A stretch of DNA of 64,000 bases from Geobacter sp. (GCA_003574885.1 PJFC01000001.1:620001-684000); one strand, 5' to 3'; numbered from the stretch's first letter, positions 8,925 through 18,289 are shown. Made by a program: numbers and translations. Notes: generated by a model not told the origin, from the letters alone.

Positions 8925-10517
8925 CTACATGACACCGGCCACCTCTGCCGAAACGTGCGACGCATATTTTTTGAAGTTTTCCTTGAACATGCCTACCAGT
9001 TTGGTTGCGGTCGCATCGTAGCCGGTTTTGTCTGCCCAGGTATTGCGGGGATTGAGGACTTCCTTCGGCACTCCGGCACAGGCGGTCGGGATATCGAGAC
9101 CGAAGAAGGGGTCCTTTTCGAAGGAGCCGGCGTTCAGGGACCCGTCCAGGGCGGCATTGACCAGGGCACGGGAGTACGCAATCTTCATGCGGGAACCTAC
9201 GCCGTAGGCACCACCGCTCCAACCGGTATTCACCAGCCAGCAGGTCACGTTATGCTGGGCAATCTTGTTGCGCAAAAGCTCTCCGTACACGGTCGGGTTG
9301 AGGGCCATGAACGGGCCGCCAAAACAGGTGGAGAAGGTAGCCGACGGCTCGGTGATCCCAGCCTCCGTGCCGGCCACCTTGGCGGTATAGCCGGAGAGGA
9401 AGTGATACATGGCCTGCTCCGGTGTCAGGCGGGCAATCGGCGGCAGTACGCCGAAGGCATCGCAGGTGAGCATGATGATGTTGGAGGGGTGGCCGCCGCA
9501 GCCGCTTTTCACGATATTGGGGATGTGGGTCAGCGGATAGGAGGCACGGGTATTTTCGGTAAACGAGTCGTCATCCAGGTCAACCCGGCGGGTATGGGTA
9601 TCGATAGCCACATTTTCCAGGATGGTGCCGAAGCGGCGGGTTGTCTCATAAATCTCCGGTTCCGCTTCCTTGGAAAGGTTGATGATCTTGGCGTAGCAAC
9701 CGCCTTCGAAGTTGAAGACCCCCTTGTCGTCCCAGCCATGCTCATCATCCCCGATCAGGGAGCGGTTAGGGTCAGCGGAGAGGGTTGTCTTCCCCGTGCC
9801 TGACAGGCCGAAGAACACGGCGGAATCACCATTCGGTCCCACGTTTGCGGAGCAGTGCATGGACAGGATGTTTTTCTCTACCGGCAGGAGGTAGTTGAGA
9901 ATCGTGAAGATCGCCTTCTTGATCTCACCGGCGTAACTGGTGCCGCCAATGATGATCATCTTGCGGGCGAAGTTGATGATGATGAAGGTCTCGGAATTGG
10001 TGCCGTCCATGGAGGGGAGGGCGTGAAAGTGTGGCATATTGACGACGGTGAATTGGGGGGAGTGGTTAACCAGTTCCTCCGGCGTTGCCGAGACGAACAT
10101 GTTGCGGGCAAACAATGAATGCCATGCATTCTCCGTAATGACGCGGATCGGCAGACGGTGATCCTTGTCGGCGCCGGCAAAGCAGTCCTGCACAAACAGG
10201 TCGCGACCATGCATATAGGCGCACATGCGATTATAGAGCGCATCGAACTTTGCCGGTTCAAAGGGGCGATTGACCTTGCCCCAGGCGACATGATCGTGGC
10301 AGCCCGGCTCGTCGACGATGAATTTCTCGTTAGCCGCGCGCCCCGTATAATGTCCTGTCTTGACCGCTACCGCTCCCAGGTGTGAAAGCAGCCCTTCCCC
10401 CCGTTTCACAATCAGTTCGTAGAGCACCGCCGTCGGCGGAGTCCAGTAAATAAGATTGGCATTGGTGATGCCATGTGCTTCAAGCCCCGTCCCTCGGGTG
10501 ATATCGTTAAATGTCAC
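8925..10517 (-). CDS. pckA: Phosphoenolpyruvate carboxykinase (ATP)
   Basis: A protein of about 530 residues with ATP-PEPCK hallmarks: GHYTGRAANEKFIVDEP near the N-terminus, the kinase P-loop GLSGTGKTTLSADP, the metal/ATP site LIGDDEHGW, the FNFEGGCYAK segment and a C-terminal GWSGGAYGVGSRMKI. It interconverts oxaloacetate + ATP and PEP + CO2 + ADP and is the main gluconeogenic entry for acetate-grown cells. I chose GTG 10517 because AGGGAGG lies 6 bases upstream and the resulting N-terminus (TFNDITRGTGLEAHGI) fits the family. It lies 105 bases downstream of the GAPDH gene with no visible terminator between. Confidence 0.95.
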   Translation of the reverse strand: MTFNDITRGTGLEAHGITNANLIYWTPPTAVLYELIVKRGEGLLSHLGAVAVKTGHYTGRAANEKFIVDEPGCHDHVAWGKVNRPFEPAKFDALYNRMCAYMHGRDLFVQDCFAGADKDHRLPIRVITENAWHSLFARNMFVSATPEELVNHSPQFTVVNMPHFHALPSMDGTNSETFIIINFARKMIIIGGTSYAGEIKKAIFTILNYLLPVEKNILSMHCSANVGPNGDSAVFFGLSGTGKTTLSADPNRSLIGDDEHGWDDKGVFNFEGGCYAKIINLSKEAEPEIYETTRRFGTILENVAIDTHTRRVDLDDDSFTENTRASYPLTHIPNIVKSGCGGHPSNIIMLTCDAFGVLPPIARLTPEQAMYHFLSGYTAKVAGTEAGITEPSATFSTCFGGPFMALNPTVYGELLRNKIAQHNVTCWLVNTGWSGGAYGVGSRMKIAYSRALVNAALDGSLNAGSFEKDPFFGLDIPTACAGVPKEVLNPRNTWADKTGYDATATKLVGMFKENFKKYASHVSAEVAGVM

Positions 10518-10621
10518 AGCCTGCCTCCCTGGTGGTTGCATCCTGTCCGCTGGACAGCAATGCATCGCATTTGATCTGCCTGTTCAACAAACGGTCGGTT
10601 GTGCTTTTCATTCTACCATAT

Positions 10622-12070
10622 TCAGCTGGGTATGGCGGGAAGTTCCACCCCGGCCATTTTTTGTACCATGCGCACGACCTGGCAGCTGTAACCGAATTCA
10701 TTGTCATACCAGACATAGAGAACGCAACGGTTACCCTCGGCGATCGTGGCCAGGGAATCGACTATCCCGGCGTGCCGCGAACCGACGAAGTCGCTGGACA
10801 CTACCTCGGGCGAATTCGTGTAATCTATCTGGTTCTGGAGGGGAGAATCGAGAGAGATGTCACGCAGATAGGCATTTATCGTCTCGACAGATACCGGTTG
10901 CGCCAGCTCCAGATTGAGGATTGCGAGAGAGACATTGGGGGTCGGCACCCTGATGGCGTTGCCGGTCAATTTACCGCTCAGCCCGGGAATGACCTTGGCG
11001 ACAGCCTTGGCAGCGCCGGTCTCGGTGATGACCATGTTCAACGGGGCGCTGCGTCCGCGCCGGGATGCCTTGTGGTAGTTGTCGATCAGATTCTGGTCGT
11101 TGGTGTAGGAGTGGCAGGTTTCCATGTGGCCATGCACGATGCCGAAGCGATCGTTGATAGCCTGCATGACCGGGACAATGGCGTTGGTCGTGCAACTGGC
11201 GGCGGAGAAGATCTGTTCTGCCGGAGTGATCAGCTCGTTGTTGACCCCGGCGACCACATTGGGGATATCTCCCTTGCCAGGGGCGGTAAGGATCACTTTG
11301 GATATCCCCGGTGCCTTTAGGTGCCGGCCGAGCCCGTCCCGGTCGCGCCACTTGCCGGTATTGTCGATGAGGATTGCATTCTGGATGCCGTAGGCGGTGT
11401 AATCAACCTGCTCCGGCGCATCGGAATATATGATGCGGATCATATTGCCGTTGGCGATAATGGCATTTTCTTCTTCGTCAATGGTAATGATGCCGTCGAA
11501 ATGACCGTGTATGGAGTCGCGGCGCAACAGGCTGGCCCTCTTGACAAGGTCATCCCCCGCCCCCTTGCGGACAACTGCGGCGCGTAACCTGAGTTTCTCG
11601 CCGCTTCCGGCCTTTTCTATCAGGATGCGGGCAAGGAGCCTGCCGATGCGGCCGAAACCATAGAGAACGATGTCCTGTGGCTCGGAAAGCACGGGACCTC
11701 GTCCGGTAAGGACCGTCGTCAGCTCCTTGCGGACAAATTCCTCGACGGGGCAATCTCCTCCCCGGGAGAGAAACCGTGTGGTCAATTTGCCAAGGTCAAT
11801 TCGAGCGGGGGCAAGATTACCAAGCCCGCTGATCGCTTCAAGCAACGGAAACGTTTCCTTGACGGTCAGGTCGGCGTCGAGCACAAGGCGGGCGAAGCGG
11901 TGCGCCTTCAGGATGTCGTTGACCGTGTTGTGTGTCAAAGATCGGCCATAGACGGTGGTGACTATGTTGTTGTCCCGGTACAGATGGCCGATCATGGGGA
12001 GCATGCGCTCGGCCAGTTCCTCCTGCAGCTGCCATTCTTTGAGGTGCGTCACCTGCTTTTTCAGATTCAT
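10622..12070 (-). CDS. Glyceraldehyde-3-phosphate dehydrogenase, long (~480 aa) type
   Basis: The 482-residue protein has a ~125-residue N-terminal extension ahead of the NAD-binding VLYGFGRIGRLLARILIEK motif. The catalytic Cys lies in SAASCTTNAIVPVM and the catalytic His region is ETCHSYTNDQNLIDNYHK; WYDNEFGYSCQVVRM is near the end. This long form is found in Pseudomonas and some deltaproteobacteria and is often linked with gluconeogenic use. It oxidises G3P to 1,3-bisphosphoglycerate or runs in reverse. AAAGGACG precedes the ATG. The gene begins 40 bases after the Ehr1 small-subunit gene on the same strand and is followed by pckA, which suggests a shared transcript. Confidence 0.92.
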   Translation of the reverse strand: MNLKKQVTHLKEWQLQEELAERMLPMIGHLYRDNNIVTTVYGRSLTHNTVNDILKAHRFARLVLDADLTVKETFPLLEAISGLGNLAPARIDLGKLTTRFLSRGGDCPVEEFVRKELTTVLTGRGPVLSEPQDIVLYGFGRIGRLLARILIEKAGSGEKLRLRAAVVRKGAGDDLVKRASLLRRDSIHGHFDGIITIDEEENAIIANGNMIRIIYSDAPEQVDYTAYGIQNAILIDNTGKWRDRDGLGRHLKAPGISKVILTAPGKGDIPNVVAGVNNELITPAEQIFSAASCTTNAIVPVMQAINDRFGIVHGHMETCHSYTNDQNLIDNYHKASRRGRSAPLNMVITETGAAKAVAKVIPGLSGKLTGNAIRVPTPNVSLAILNLELAQPVSVETINAYLRDISLDSPLQNQIDYTNSPEVVSSDFVGSRHAGIVDSLATIAEGNRCVLYVWYDNEFGYSCQVVRMVQKMAGVELPAIPS

Positions 12071-12110
12071 TCAATACGTCCTTTCCCTGTGATTATGATG
12101 ATTTTTGCGG

Positions 12111-12857
12111 TCATTTGAGCTTGTCGAGTATGCGTAGCAGCCCGTCAAGGATGGTTGCCGGGTTGGGCGGGCAGCCCGGGATGTAGAGATCGACCGGGAT
12201 GAGGCTGTCTACGCCGTTCAGAACCCGGGGCGAATCAAGGTACGGTCCGCCGTTGATGGCACAGGCACCACAGGCGACGACGATCTTGGGGGCGGGAATC
12301 GCCTCGTAGGTGGTGAGCAGTGCCTGGTGCATGTTTTCGGTCACCGGCCCGGTCACCCAAAGGCCGTCCGCATGTCGTGGCGAGGCCACGAACTGGATGC
12401 CGAAGCGCCCCAGATCCCACCCGATGGTGGAGAGGACATTGGTGTCGGCTTCGCAGGCGTTGCACCCTCCCGCACTGACCTCCCGGAATTTGAGCGACCG
12501 GCCGAACATCCGCAGCAGATCGGGAGGGAGTGGGCTTGCATGGCGCCGGTCTGCTCCCGGGCCAACCATGAGATGGTCCCGCCGGGTAACGGCGAGCTGA
12601 TAGTCGGTGGTAAATTCAACAGTTCCGGCGGAGCATTCGGCACAGAACAGGCATTTCCCCATGTCCAAACACCCCCCCCCTTCAGCGGTATAGGCGCCGT
12701 AGGGGCACGGGGATGCCTCATCTTTTTCCTCTGCGGCTCGTTCCAGGGATGAGACAACAGGGTAACCACGAAAGCGTTCCGGCATCTGAAGCGGCGCAGC
12801 GGGATAGGGCATGGTGCGATGACCCTGCCTGATGCGGGCAATAAGTGCTCTGATCAT
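12111..12857 (-). CDS. Ehr1 small (NuoB/HycG-like) subunit with N-terminal ferredoxin-like segment
   Basis: The C-terminal ~150 residues are the 20-kDa complex-I/NiFe small-subunit fold with the four N2-type ligands in GGCNACEAD, VACGACAINGG and PGCPPNP. The N-terminal ~100 residues contain a Cys cluster, GGGCLDMGKCLFCAECSAG, that resembles one half of a HycF/HyfH ferredoxin. This makes it a natural fusion of ferredoxin-like and small-subunit domains. It should pass electrons within the membrane-bound complex encoded upstream. The IclR gene sits between this gene and the large-subunit gene; the gap to IclR is 5 bases. The second complex's small subunit lacks the ferredoxin part. Confidence 0.87.
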   Translation of the reverse strand: MIRALIARIRQGHRTMPYPAAPLQMPERFRGYPVVSSLERAAEEKDEASPCPYGAYTAEGGGCLDMGKCLFCAECSAGTVEFTTDYQLAVTRRDHLMVGPGADRRHASPLPPDLLRMFGRSLKFREVSAGGCNACEADTNVLSTIGWDLGRFGIQFVASPRHADGLWVTGPVTENMHQALLTTYEAIPAPKIVVACGACAINGGPYLDSPRVLNGVDSLIPVDLYIPGCPPNPATILDGLLRILDKLK

Positions 12858-12862
12858 GGGGA

Positions 12863-13717
12863 TTATCCTCTCTCCGGGTGAGCCGGGGTATATCCGAGAC
12901 GGGTTGATATGCGGGCCGCCGCATCACGGATCAGGGGGATGAGCATGTCCCGCTGCTGGTCCGGCGAAATCCTTATTGCCGGGGCGGAAATGACGACCGC
13001 GGCGATAATCTGGCCGGCATGGTTGCGGATTGGCGCGGCCAGCCCGGATACCCCGGATTCAAGTTCTTCGTTGTTGACGGCAAACCCTTGTGTCGCCACC
13101 TGCCGCAGGTGGCGCTCCAGAGCGGGACGGTCGGTGATTGTTGCAGCCGTGTACGCGACGAACTCCGTGCTCTCCAGGTAGGCGGCCAATGCCTCGGGGG
13201 GCAGACCTGCAAGCATGACCTTGCCTCCGGCCGAGCTGTAGGCCGGGAGTTGCGATCCGAACCGCGATACCACCCGGACCGGATGCCGGCTTTCGACATG
13301 CTCCAGGTAGACCGACTGGCCATCCTTGAGAACGGCGATGTAGACGGTTTCGCCGCATTGCCGGCTCAGTTCTTCGATGATCGGACGGGAATGATGGAAC
13401 AGAGCGGCCTGTCGGATGAAGGTCTGGCTCAGTTCAAGTGTTTTAAGCGAGAGCTGGTAGTGGTCGGTCAGGCGGTCCAGCTCCAGGTAGCCCCGTCGCT
13501 CCAGGGTTGTTGCCAGTTTGAAGGCAGTGTCTGCAGAAAAGCCAAGATGTTTCCGCAGCCCTTCGAGATTCATGCCGTTAGCAGATGTGGCGACAAGTTC
13601 CAGGATATCAATGGCATTTGACACCGACTGGATCTGGTAACAGGACTTGTCATCATGGCGTGACCACGGTTTGACTGCAGAGTCCGCCGTATTATTGCTG
13701 TCCGGATTGTATGTCAT
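12863..13717 (-). CDS. IclR family transcriptional regulator embedded in the Ehr1 operon
   Basis: The 284-residue protein has an N-terminal winged HTH (SVSNAIDILELVATSANGMN, then HLGFSADTAFKLATTLERRG) and a C-terminal IclR effector domain (GKVMLAGLPPEALAAYLEST, GFAVNNEELESGVSGLAAPI). IclR members sense small carbon metabolites and usually repress catabolic or glyoxylate/gluconeogenic genes. ATG 13717 was chosen over a longer frame: it has an AGGAGA site and starts just after the large-subunit stop. Its place inside an ion-pumping complex operon that also leads into gap and pckA suggests that it ties this operon to carbon status; that link is inference. Confidence 0.9.
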   Translation of the reverse strand: MTYNPDSNNTADSAVKPWSRHDDKSCYQIQSVSNAIDILELVATSANGMNLEGLRKHLGFSADTAFKLATTLERRGYLELDRLTDHYQLSLKTLELSQTFIRQAALFHHSRPIIEELSRQCGETVYIAVLKDGQSVYLEHVESRHPVRVVSRFGSQLPAYSSAGGKVMLAGLPPEALAAYLESTEFVAYTAATITDRPALERHLRQVATQGFAVNNEELESGVSGLAAPIRNHAGQIIAAVVISAPAIRISPDQQRDMLIPLIRDAAARISTRLGYTPAHPERG

Positions 13718-13733
13718 GGTTGTCCCGTATCTC

Positions 13734-15254
13734 CTACAGATCGAATCCGCAATAGGAGAGGTTGAAGCTCTTGTTGCAGAGCGGGAAGTCGGAAATCTGC
13801 TGCCCCCTGAGTGCCATGGCGAGGCCGGGCCAGTTATGAAACGAGGGGTCAACGACCTTGTAACGGGCAAATCGTCCCAGGTCATCGGTGATGGCCACAT
13901 GGCATATTTCGCCACGCCATCCTTCGGTCATGGCTACGACAAGCTGCCCGGCCGCAAGCGGTGATGTCGTTACCCGGTGGTCGCCGGACGGCAGCTGGCG
14001 CAGCTGTTCATCGATAAAGTCCATCGACTTCTGCGCTTCCTGCCAGCGAATCATGGTTCGTGCGCAGACATCACCGTGGAACGCCGTGGCAACCGGCAGA
14101 TGGGTCATGCGGAAGATGCCGAAGGGATAGCCATGACGTACGTCGCGCTTGATGCCGCTGGCACGTGCGGCCGGGCCTACCATGCCGAGCTCCAGTGCCA
14201 TTTCCAGTGAAACGGTGCCGGTTCCTTCCAGACGTCCCATGACCGAAGGTGTGTTCCAGAGCAGATCTATGGCGCCGGTCAGATCGCGTCGTGCCTCTGC
14301 CAGACGCCTGAGCAGATCGTCTCGCTGCCCCTGCGTCAGGTCGAAGACCGTGCCGCCCGGGGTGAGGAGCCCCCGCCCAAAACGGCTGCCGCAGAGAACC
14401 GCCGTCATGTTGAGAAAATCACCCCTGATACGACCGCAGAAGGAGGAGGTGGGGAGATAGCCCACGTCTCCGGCAATTGCTCCCAGGTCGCCGGTGTGGT
14501 TTGCCAGGCGCTCCAGTTCGAGTGCGATGCCGCGCAGCACCTCGCCGCGGGGCGTAACCTTGAGGCCGGCCAAGGCTTCCACAGCCATGCAGTAAGCCTG
14601 TCCGTGGCCAATGGTCGTGTCGCCGGCCAGCGTCTCCATGTGATGGAGGGTCCGCGGGTGCGGCCCACCGAAGAGGTCCGCCTCGATACCCCGGTGCTGA
14701 TAGCCGTGGGAGATTTCCAGGTGAAAGACCTCCTCACCGTGGCACTGGAAACGGAAATGTCCCGGCTCGATGATTCCGGCATGGACCGGCCCGACCGCAA
14801 CCTCATGCACTTCCGGGCCTTCTACCTGGAAATAGTCCATGACCCCGACGGGGATGGGTTCGCCTGCCGGGCGGTTCCAGGCGTCGCGACCGGGGGTGAA
14901 CGGACGATGAAACCGTACCGGTTTGAACCAGGGGTGATCGTCGAAGATCAAGCCGCACTGTTCCGCAATCTCACGTTCAAAAAGCTGTGCCTGTGGACAG
15001 AGATTGGCCAGGGAGGGGAAGTGGCCGCCACCTGCTGCCGTGCGGGTCACTCCGAGACGCCCTTCGCTCTTGTCGGCCAGCACGCAGACGAGGGTAACGG
15101 CATCCTGACCGGGGATCCCGAAGTAGGAGACGATCCGCCGCCCCCGGTCAATGGCATCCAGGATGGTCTGGAGGAATTGACCGGCGTCGGCCTGGGGAAT
15201 GCCGGCAAACGGGATCGCCAATCCGTTATACAGCGGGTGCAGGGAGTTGTTCAT
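13734..15254 (-). CDS. Ehr1 large (NuoCD/HycE-like) subunit lacking NiFe ligands
   Basis: A 506-residue fusion of a NuoC-like N-terminal part and a NuoD/NiFe-large-subunit part. VGPVHAGIIEPGHFRFQ is the group-4 hydrogenase signature. At the first NiFe ligand site, where HycE has a RICGxC motif, the sequence is METLAGDTTIGHGQAY. At the C-terminal CxxC site it is CNKSFNLSYCGFDL. All four ligand cysteines are therefore missing and the protein should not bind NiFe. This matches the Ehr (energy-converting hydrogenase-related) group described for Geobacter. It starts inside the end of the HyfF-like gene (ATGA overlap). The true substrate is unknown. Confidence 0.9.
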   Translation of the reverse strand: MNNSLHPLYNGLAIPFAGIPQADAGQFLQTILDAIDRGRRIVSYFGIPGQDAVTLVCVLADKSEGRLGVTRTAAGGGHFPSLANLCPQAQLFEREIAEQCGLIFDDHPWFKPVRFHRPFTPGRDAWNRPAGEPIPVGVMDYFQVEGPEVHEVAVGPVHAGIIEPGHFRFQCHGEEVFHLEISHGYQHRGIEADLFGGPHPRTLHHMETLAGDTTIGHGQAYCMAVEALAGLKVTPRGEVLRGIALELERLANHTGDLGAIAGDVGYLPTSSFCGRIRGDFLNMTAVLCGSRFGRGLLTPGGTVFDLTQGQRDDLLRRLAEARRDLTGAIDLLWNTPSVMGRLEGTGTVSLEMALELGMVGPAARASGIKRDVRHGYPFGIFRMTHLPVATAFHGDVCARTMIRWQEAQKSMDFIDEQLRQLPSGDHRVTTSPLAAGQLVVAMTEGWRGEICHVAITDDLGRFARYKVVDPSFHNWPGLAMALRGQQISDFPLCNKSFNLSYCGFDL

Positions 15255-16687
15255 GGCTGTACCCCCAGCATGGAGGCGCCGTCCCGTAACAGTGTGACCA
15301 GAAACGCCGGTGGCCAGATGCCGAGCATCAGGATGACTGTCATCATCAGTAACGGCGGGCCGACCGTCAGCAGCCGGTCCCGGTAATCGGTCGGTTCAAT
15401 GTCGGACGGCGGGGCGCCCATGACCATCGGCAGCACGGTCAGCGCCATGCCGATGAAGACGATGACGAGAAAGAGCAGAAACAGCCCCCCCACCAGATGG
15501 TGCCCTTCGATAAAGGCGCTGCTGACGATGGTGTATTCGCTGATGAACGGCGAGAAGGGGGGTGAGCCGGTGATGGCGATGAACCCGGCCAGGAAGAGCC
15601 CCCCCGACCACGGGAGCCTGGTCAGCGCTCCCTTGACGACGTCGGTAGTCTTGTTGCTGTACGAACGGTGGATGTTGCCTGAGGAAAGGAACAACACCCC
15701 TTTGGTCAATCCGTTGTTGAGCAGATGAAAGAGCGCGCCGTAGATCGCACCCCCGCCGAGACCGAGTCCGATGGCAAGAATTCCCACATGCTCGATGCTC
15801 GAATAGGCCAGCATTCTCTTGAAGTCGGCCTGACGGGCCATGAAAACGGCAGCAAAGGCCATGGAGATCAGTCCCATGCCGAGCAGGGACTTCTGAAAGA
15901 ACTGAATCTCGATCCCCGAGGCAAGGCAGATCTGGTAAACCCGCAGGATGGAGAGGAATGCACAGTTGACCAGCCCGCCGGCAAGCAGTGCGCCCACCAG
16001 GCCCGGCGCCTCGCCGTAGGCATCGGGCTTCCACGTATGCAACGGGGCCAGCCCCATCTTGGAACCATAACCGACCAGAAGGAAAATGGCGGCTGCGTGC
16101 AGCCAGCCCGGATTCAATCCCCGCGCCGAAGCCATGAGCGGACCGAGCAGAAGGGTTGCATCGTGCTGTGCCACATAGGTGGAGTAGGCCAGGAAGAGAA
16201 GTCCCAGCAGCGCCAGGCCGATCCCCACGGAACAGATCAGGAGATACTTCCAGGTTGCTTCGATGGAACGGGCGTTGCGGTTGAAATAAATGAGCGGAGC
16301 CATGGAGACGGTGGTTGTTTCCAGTGCCACCCAGAGCAGTCCCAGGTGCTGGCTCACGGTTACCAGCCCCATGGCGGCAAGGCAGACCAGAAGCCCCATG
16401 CAGAGGATCCTGTTGGAGCGTTCCTGGCGATAGGAGAGGTACCCGACCGCATAAAAAGCGCAGACGGCGAAGAGCAGACTGATGCAGAGGAGCACCACCT
16501 TCCCCAGCGGGTCGAGCCATATCCAGCCACCGGCGGAGGGAGCCGGGGTATTCCCCAGGAGAAGCGCCGTCAGCACGAGATGAATGCTTCCCATAACCGG
16601 CAGGATGAGGGGGCGCAACCGGTTGTCCGGCACGATCCAGGCGACCAGCGCCCCGACCAGGGGGAGCAGAATAAGAGCAAAAATCAT
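15251..16687 (-). CDS. Ehr1 antiporter-like membrane subunit (HyfF/NuoN-like)
   Basis: A 478-residue protein with about 14 predicted TM helices. It belongs to the Mrp-antiporter/NuoL-M-N superfamily, with the TM5-region acidic residue in LGLLWVALETTTVSMAPL and the broken-helix region YGSKMGLAPLHTWKPDAYGEAP. The order and size fit HyfF of hydrogenase-4. It should move H+ or Na+ when the soluble arm turns over. A GGAGGAG site lies in the 3-base gap after the HyfE-like gene, and the large-subunit gene overlaps its end by 4 bases, so translation is tightly coupled. Confidence 0.9.
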   Translation of the reverse strand: MIFALILLPLVGALVAWIVPDNRLRPLILPVMGSIHLVLTALLLGNTPAPSAGGWIWLDPLGKVVLLCISLLFAVCAFYAVGYLSYRQERSNRILCMGLLVCLAAMGLVTVSQHLGLLWVALETTTVSMAPLIYFNRNARSIEATWKYLLICSVGIGLALLGLLFLAYSTYVAQHDATLLLGPLMASARGLNPGWLHAAAIFLLVGYGSKMGLAPLHTWKPDAYGEAPGLVGALLAGGLVNCAFLSILRVYQICLASGIEIQFFQKSLLGMGLISMAFAAVFMARQADFKRMLAYSSIEHVGILAIGLGLGGGAIYGALFHLLNNGLTKGVLFLSSGNIHRSYSNKTTDVVKGALTRLPWSGGLFLAGFIAITGSPPFSPFISEYTIVSSAFIEGHHLVGGLFLLFLVIVFIGMALTVLPMVMGAPPSDIEPTDYRDRLLTVGPPLLMMTVILMLGIWPPAFLVTLLRDGASMLGVQP

Positions 16688-16690
16688 CCG

Positions 16691-17332
16691 CTACTCCTCC
16701 TTAAGGGTCCGCAACCGGGAGGTGTCGAGGGATGAAAACTCCCGGCTGATATGATTGATGACAATTCCCATGACAAATATCCCCACCAGTAGATCGAGAA
16801 GTGCGCCTGCCTCCACCATGACCGGCATGGCTTCGGTCAGCAACATGCCGAATATGAAGATGCCGTTCTCCATGACCAGGTAGCCGATAACCTGGGAGAT
16901 GGCCTTGCGGCGGGTGGTCAGGAGCAGAAAGCCGGTCAGCAGTGTGGCAATGGCCGCCGGGACAAACAGCAGATCCTTGTGTTCCGGCGCAAGGGGCAGT
17001 TTTTCGGCAAAGGCGAAGGAGAGGGCGGTGAAAACGGCGCCGAGCAGCAGGGTCGGCACGTACCCGAGAAACGGTTCAAACTCGCGCCTGATCTGGGCTT
17101 TTCGAACGGCGTCGCTGATCAGGTACGGGATGAGAATCCCTTTGGCCAGGATTATTCCGGCGGTGATGGCGGCCAGGTGACCGGAAAATGGGTGGATCAG
17201 ACCCGGCAGGATGCCGAGGATGACCCCCTGGGCGGCCACGGCACGGATGGAAAAGATCAGCCGGCTCGACCCGAGCATCACCAGGTTGATCAGCATTACC
17301 AGAACCAGCAATTGATCGGCAAAAGCACTCAT
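16691..17332 (-). CDS. Ehr1 membrane subunit HyfE-like
   Basis: A 213-residue protein with about six to seven TM helices and typical HyfE text (SRLIFSIRAVAAQGVILGIL, VIGYLVMENGIFIFGMLL, LLDLLVGIFVMGIVINHIS). HyfE combines features of NuoK and part of a NuoJ-like subunit and links the antiporter modules to the HyfC subunit. It is spaced 4 bases from the HyfC-like gene and 3 bases from the HyfF-like gene. Function in this complex is by homology only. Confidence 0.87.
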   Translation of the reverse strand: MSAFADQLLVLVMLINLVMLGSSRLIFSIRAVAAQGVILGILPGLIHPFSGHLAAITAGIILAKGILIPYLISDAVRKAQIRREFEPFLGYVPTLLLGAVFTALSFAFAEKLPLAPEHKDLLFVPAAIATLLTGFLLLTTRRKAISQVIGYLVMENGIFIFGMLLTEAMPVMVEAGALLDLLVGIFVMGIVINHISREFSSLDTSRLRTLKEE

Positions 17333-17336
17333 AAGA

Positions 17337-18245
17337 TTACCTCAAAACCAGCAGCATGGCGAATGCCGACAGAATGGTTGCTCCCACCAGAAGTTGCGGA
17401 ATACGCACCATGCGCAGCCTTGCCATTACCGACTCGACAACCCCGATGGTTACCGCCAGCCCAAGCATGGCGGCAATAAAGATTCCCCAGTCCGCCAGCG
17501 GGTTGCCTGTGGTAAGGGGAAGGGCGACATTGACGAAAACCGCGCCAAGGACAAACAGTTTCAGGGCAGCCCCGTAGAGAATGATACCAAAAGCGGGACC
17601 GCTGTGATCCAGAACCATAACCTCATGGATCATGGTCAGCTCCAGGTGGGTATTGGGATCATCGAAGGGGATGCGGCTGTTCTCTGCCAACAGGGTGATA
17701 AAGAGGGCTCCCACCAGGAGGAGCATGCTGGCGCCGGCGGCGAGCCAGTTGGCGGGGGTCGGATAGGTGAGAATGGTGGACAGGCTGAGGGACTTGCTCA
17801 TCCTCGCCAGGGTTATCAGGGTAATAAAGAGCGTCGGCTCGGCAAGGCAGGAGAAGGTCACCTCCCGGGCCGCGCCCATTCCCTCGAAGCTGGAACCGGT
17901 ATCAAGGGCCGCGATGGTGGTGAAGAACCGTGACAGACCGAACAGATAGGCAAACAGGATCATATCTCCGCTGAAGGAGAGCGGTGCGGCATGGCGACCC
18001 AGCGGTACCAGCAGGGCCGCTATGAGCGTGGCGGCCAGCGTGATTACAGGACCGGCACGGAACACCCAGGTGGTGGTCTCACTGAAGACCGTACCTTTCC
18101 GGAACAGTTTGAACAGATCGTAATAGGGCTGAAAATACGGAGCCCCGACCCGGCCGGCGAAAGCCGCCTTGGTCTTGTTGATGACCCCGAGCAGAAGAGG
18201 GGGCATGAGAAGTGCCACGCTGCAGTGAATTATGATGTCGGTCAT
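17337..18245 (-). CDS. Ehr1 membrane subunit HyfC/NuoH-like
   Basis: A ~302-residue integral protein of the NuoH/HycD/HyfC family. PYFQPYYDLFKLFRKGTVF is the conserved first cytoplasmic loop, and ENSRIPFDDPNTHLELTMIH is the acidic motif at the membrane/soluble interface. This subunit anchors the hydrophilic arm and takes part in coupling. Two closely spaced starts are possible, 18254 and 18245; I prefer 18245 because GAGG then lies 9 bases upstream. Confidence 0.9.
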   Translation of the reverse strand: MTDIIIHCSVALLMPPLLLGVINKTKAAFAGRVGAPYFQPYYDLFKLFRKGTVFSETTTWVFRAGPVITLAATLIAALLVPLGRHAAPLSFSGDMILFAYLFGLSRFFTTIAALDTGSSFEGMGAAREVTFSCLAEPTLFITLITLARMSKSLSLSTILTYPTPANWLAAGASMLLLVGALFITLLAENSRIPFDDPNTHLELTMIHEVMVLDHSGPAFGIILYGAALKLFVLGAVFVNVALPLTTGNPLADWGIFIAAMLGLAVTIGVVESVMARLRMVRIPQLLVGATILSAFAMLLVLR

Positions 18246-18289
18246 GGGTGTCATCCTCGTCGTACCAGAAGCGTCGGCAGGAACTCAGC

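Noticed and set aside
13734-15254. Annotation of the large subunits as hydrogenase-4 / formate hydrogenlyase catalytic subunits.
   Set aside because: All four NiFe-ligand cysteines are absent in both copies; no formate dehydrogenase, hydrogenase maturation or protease genes lie nearby.
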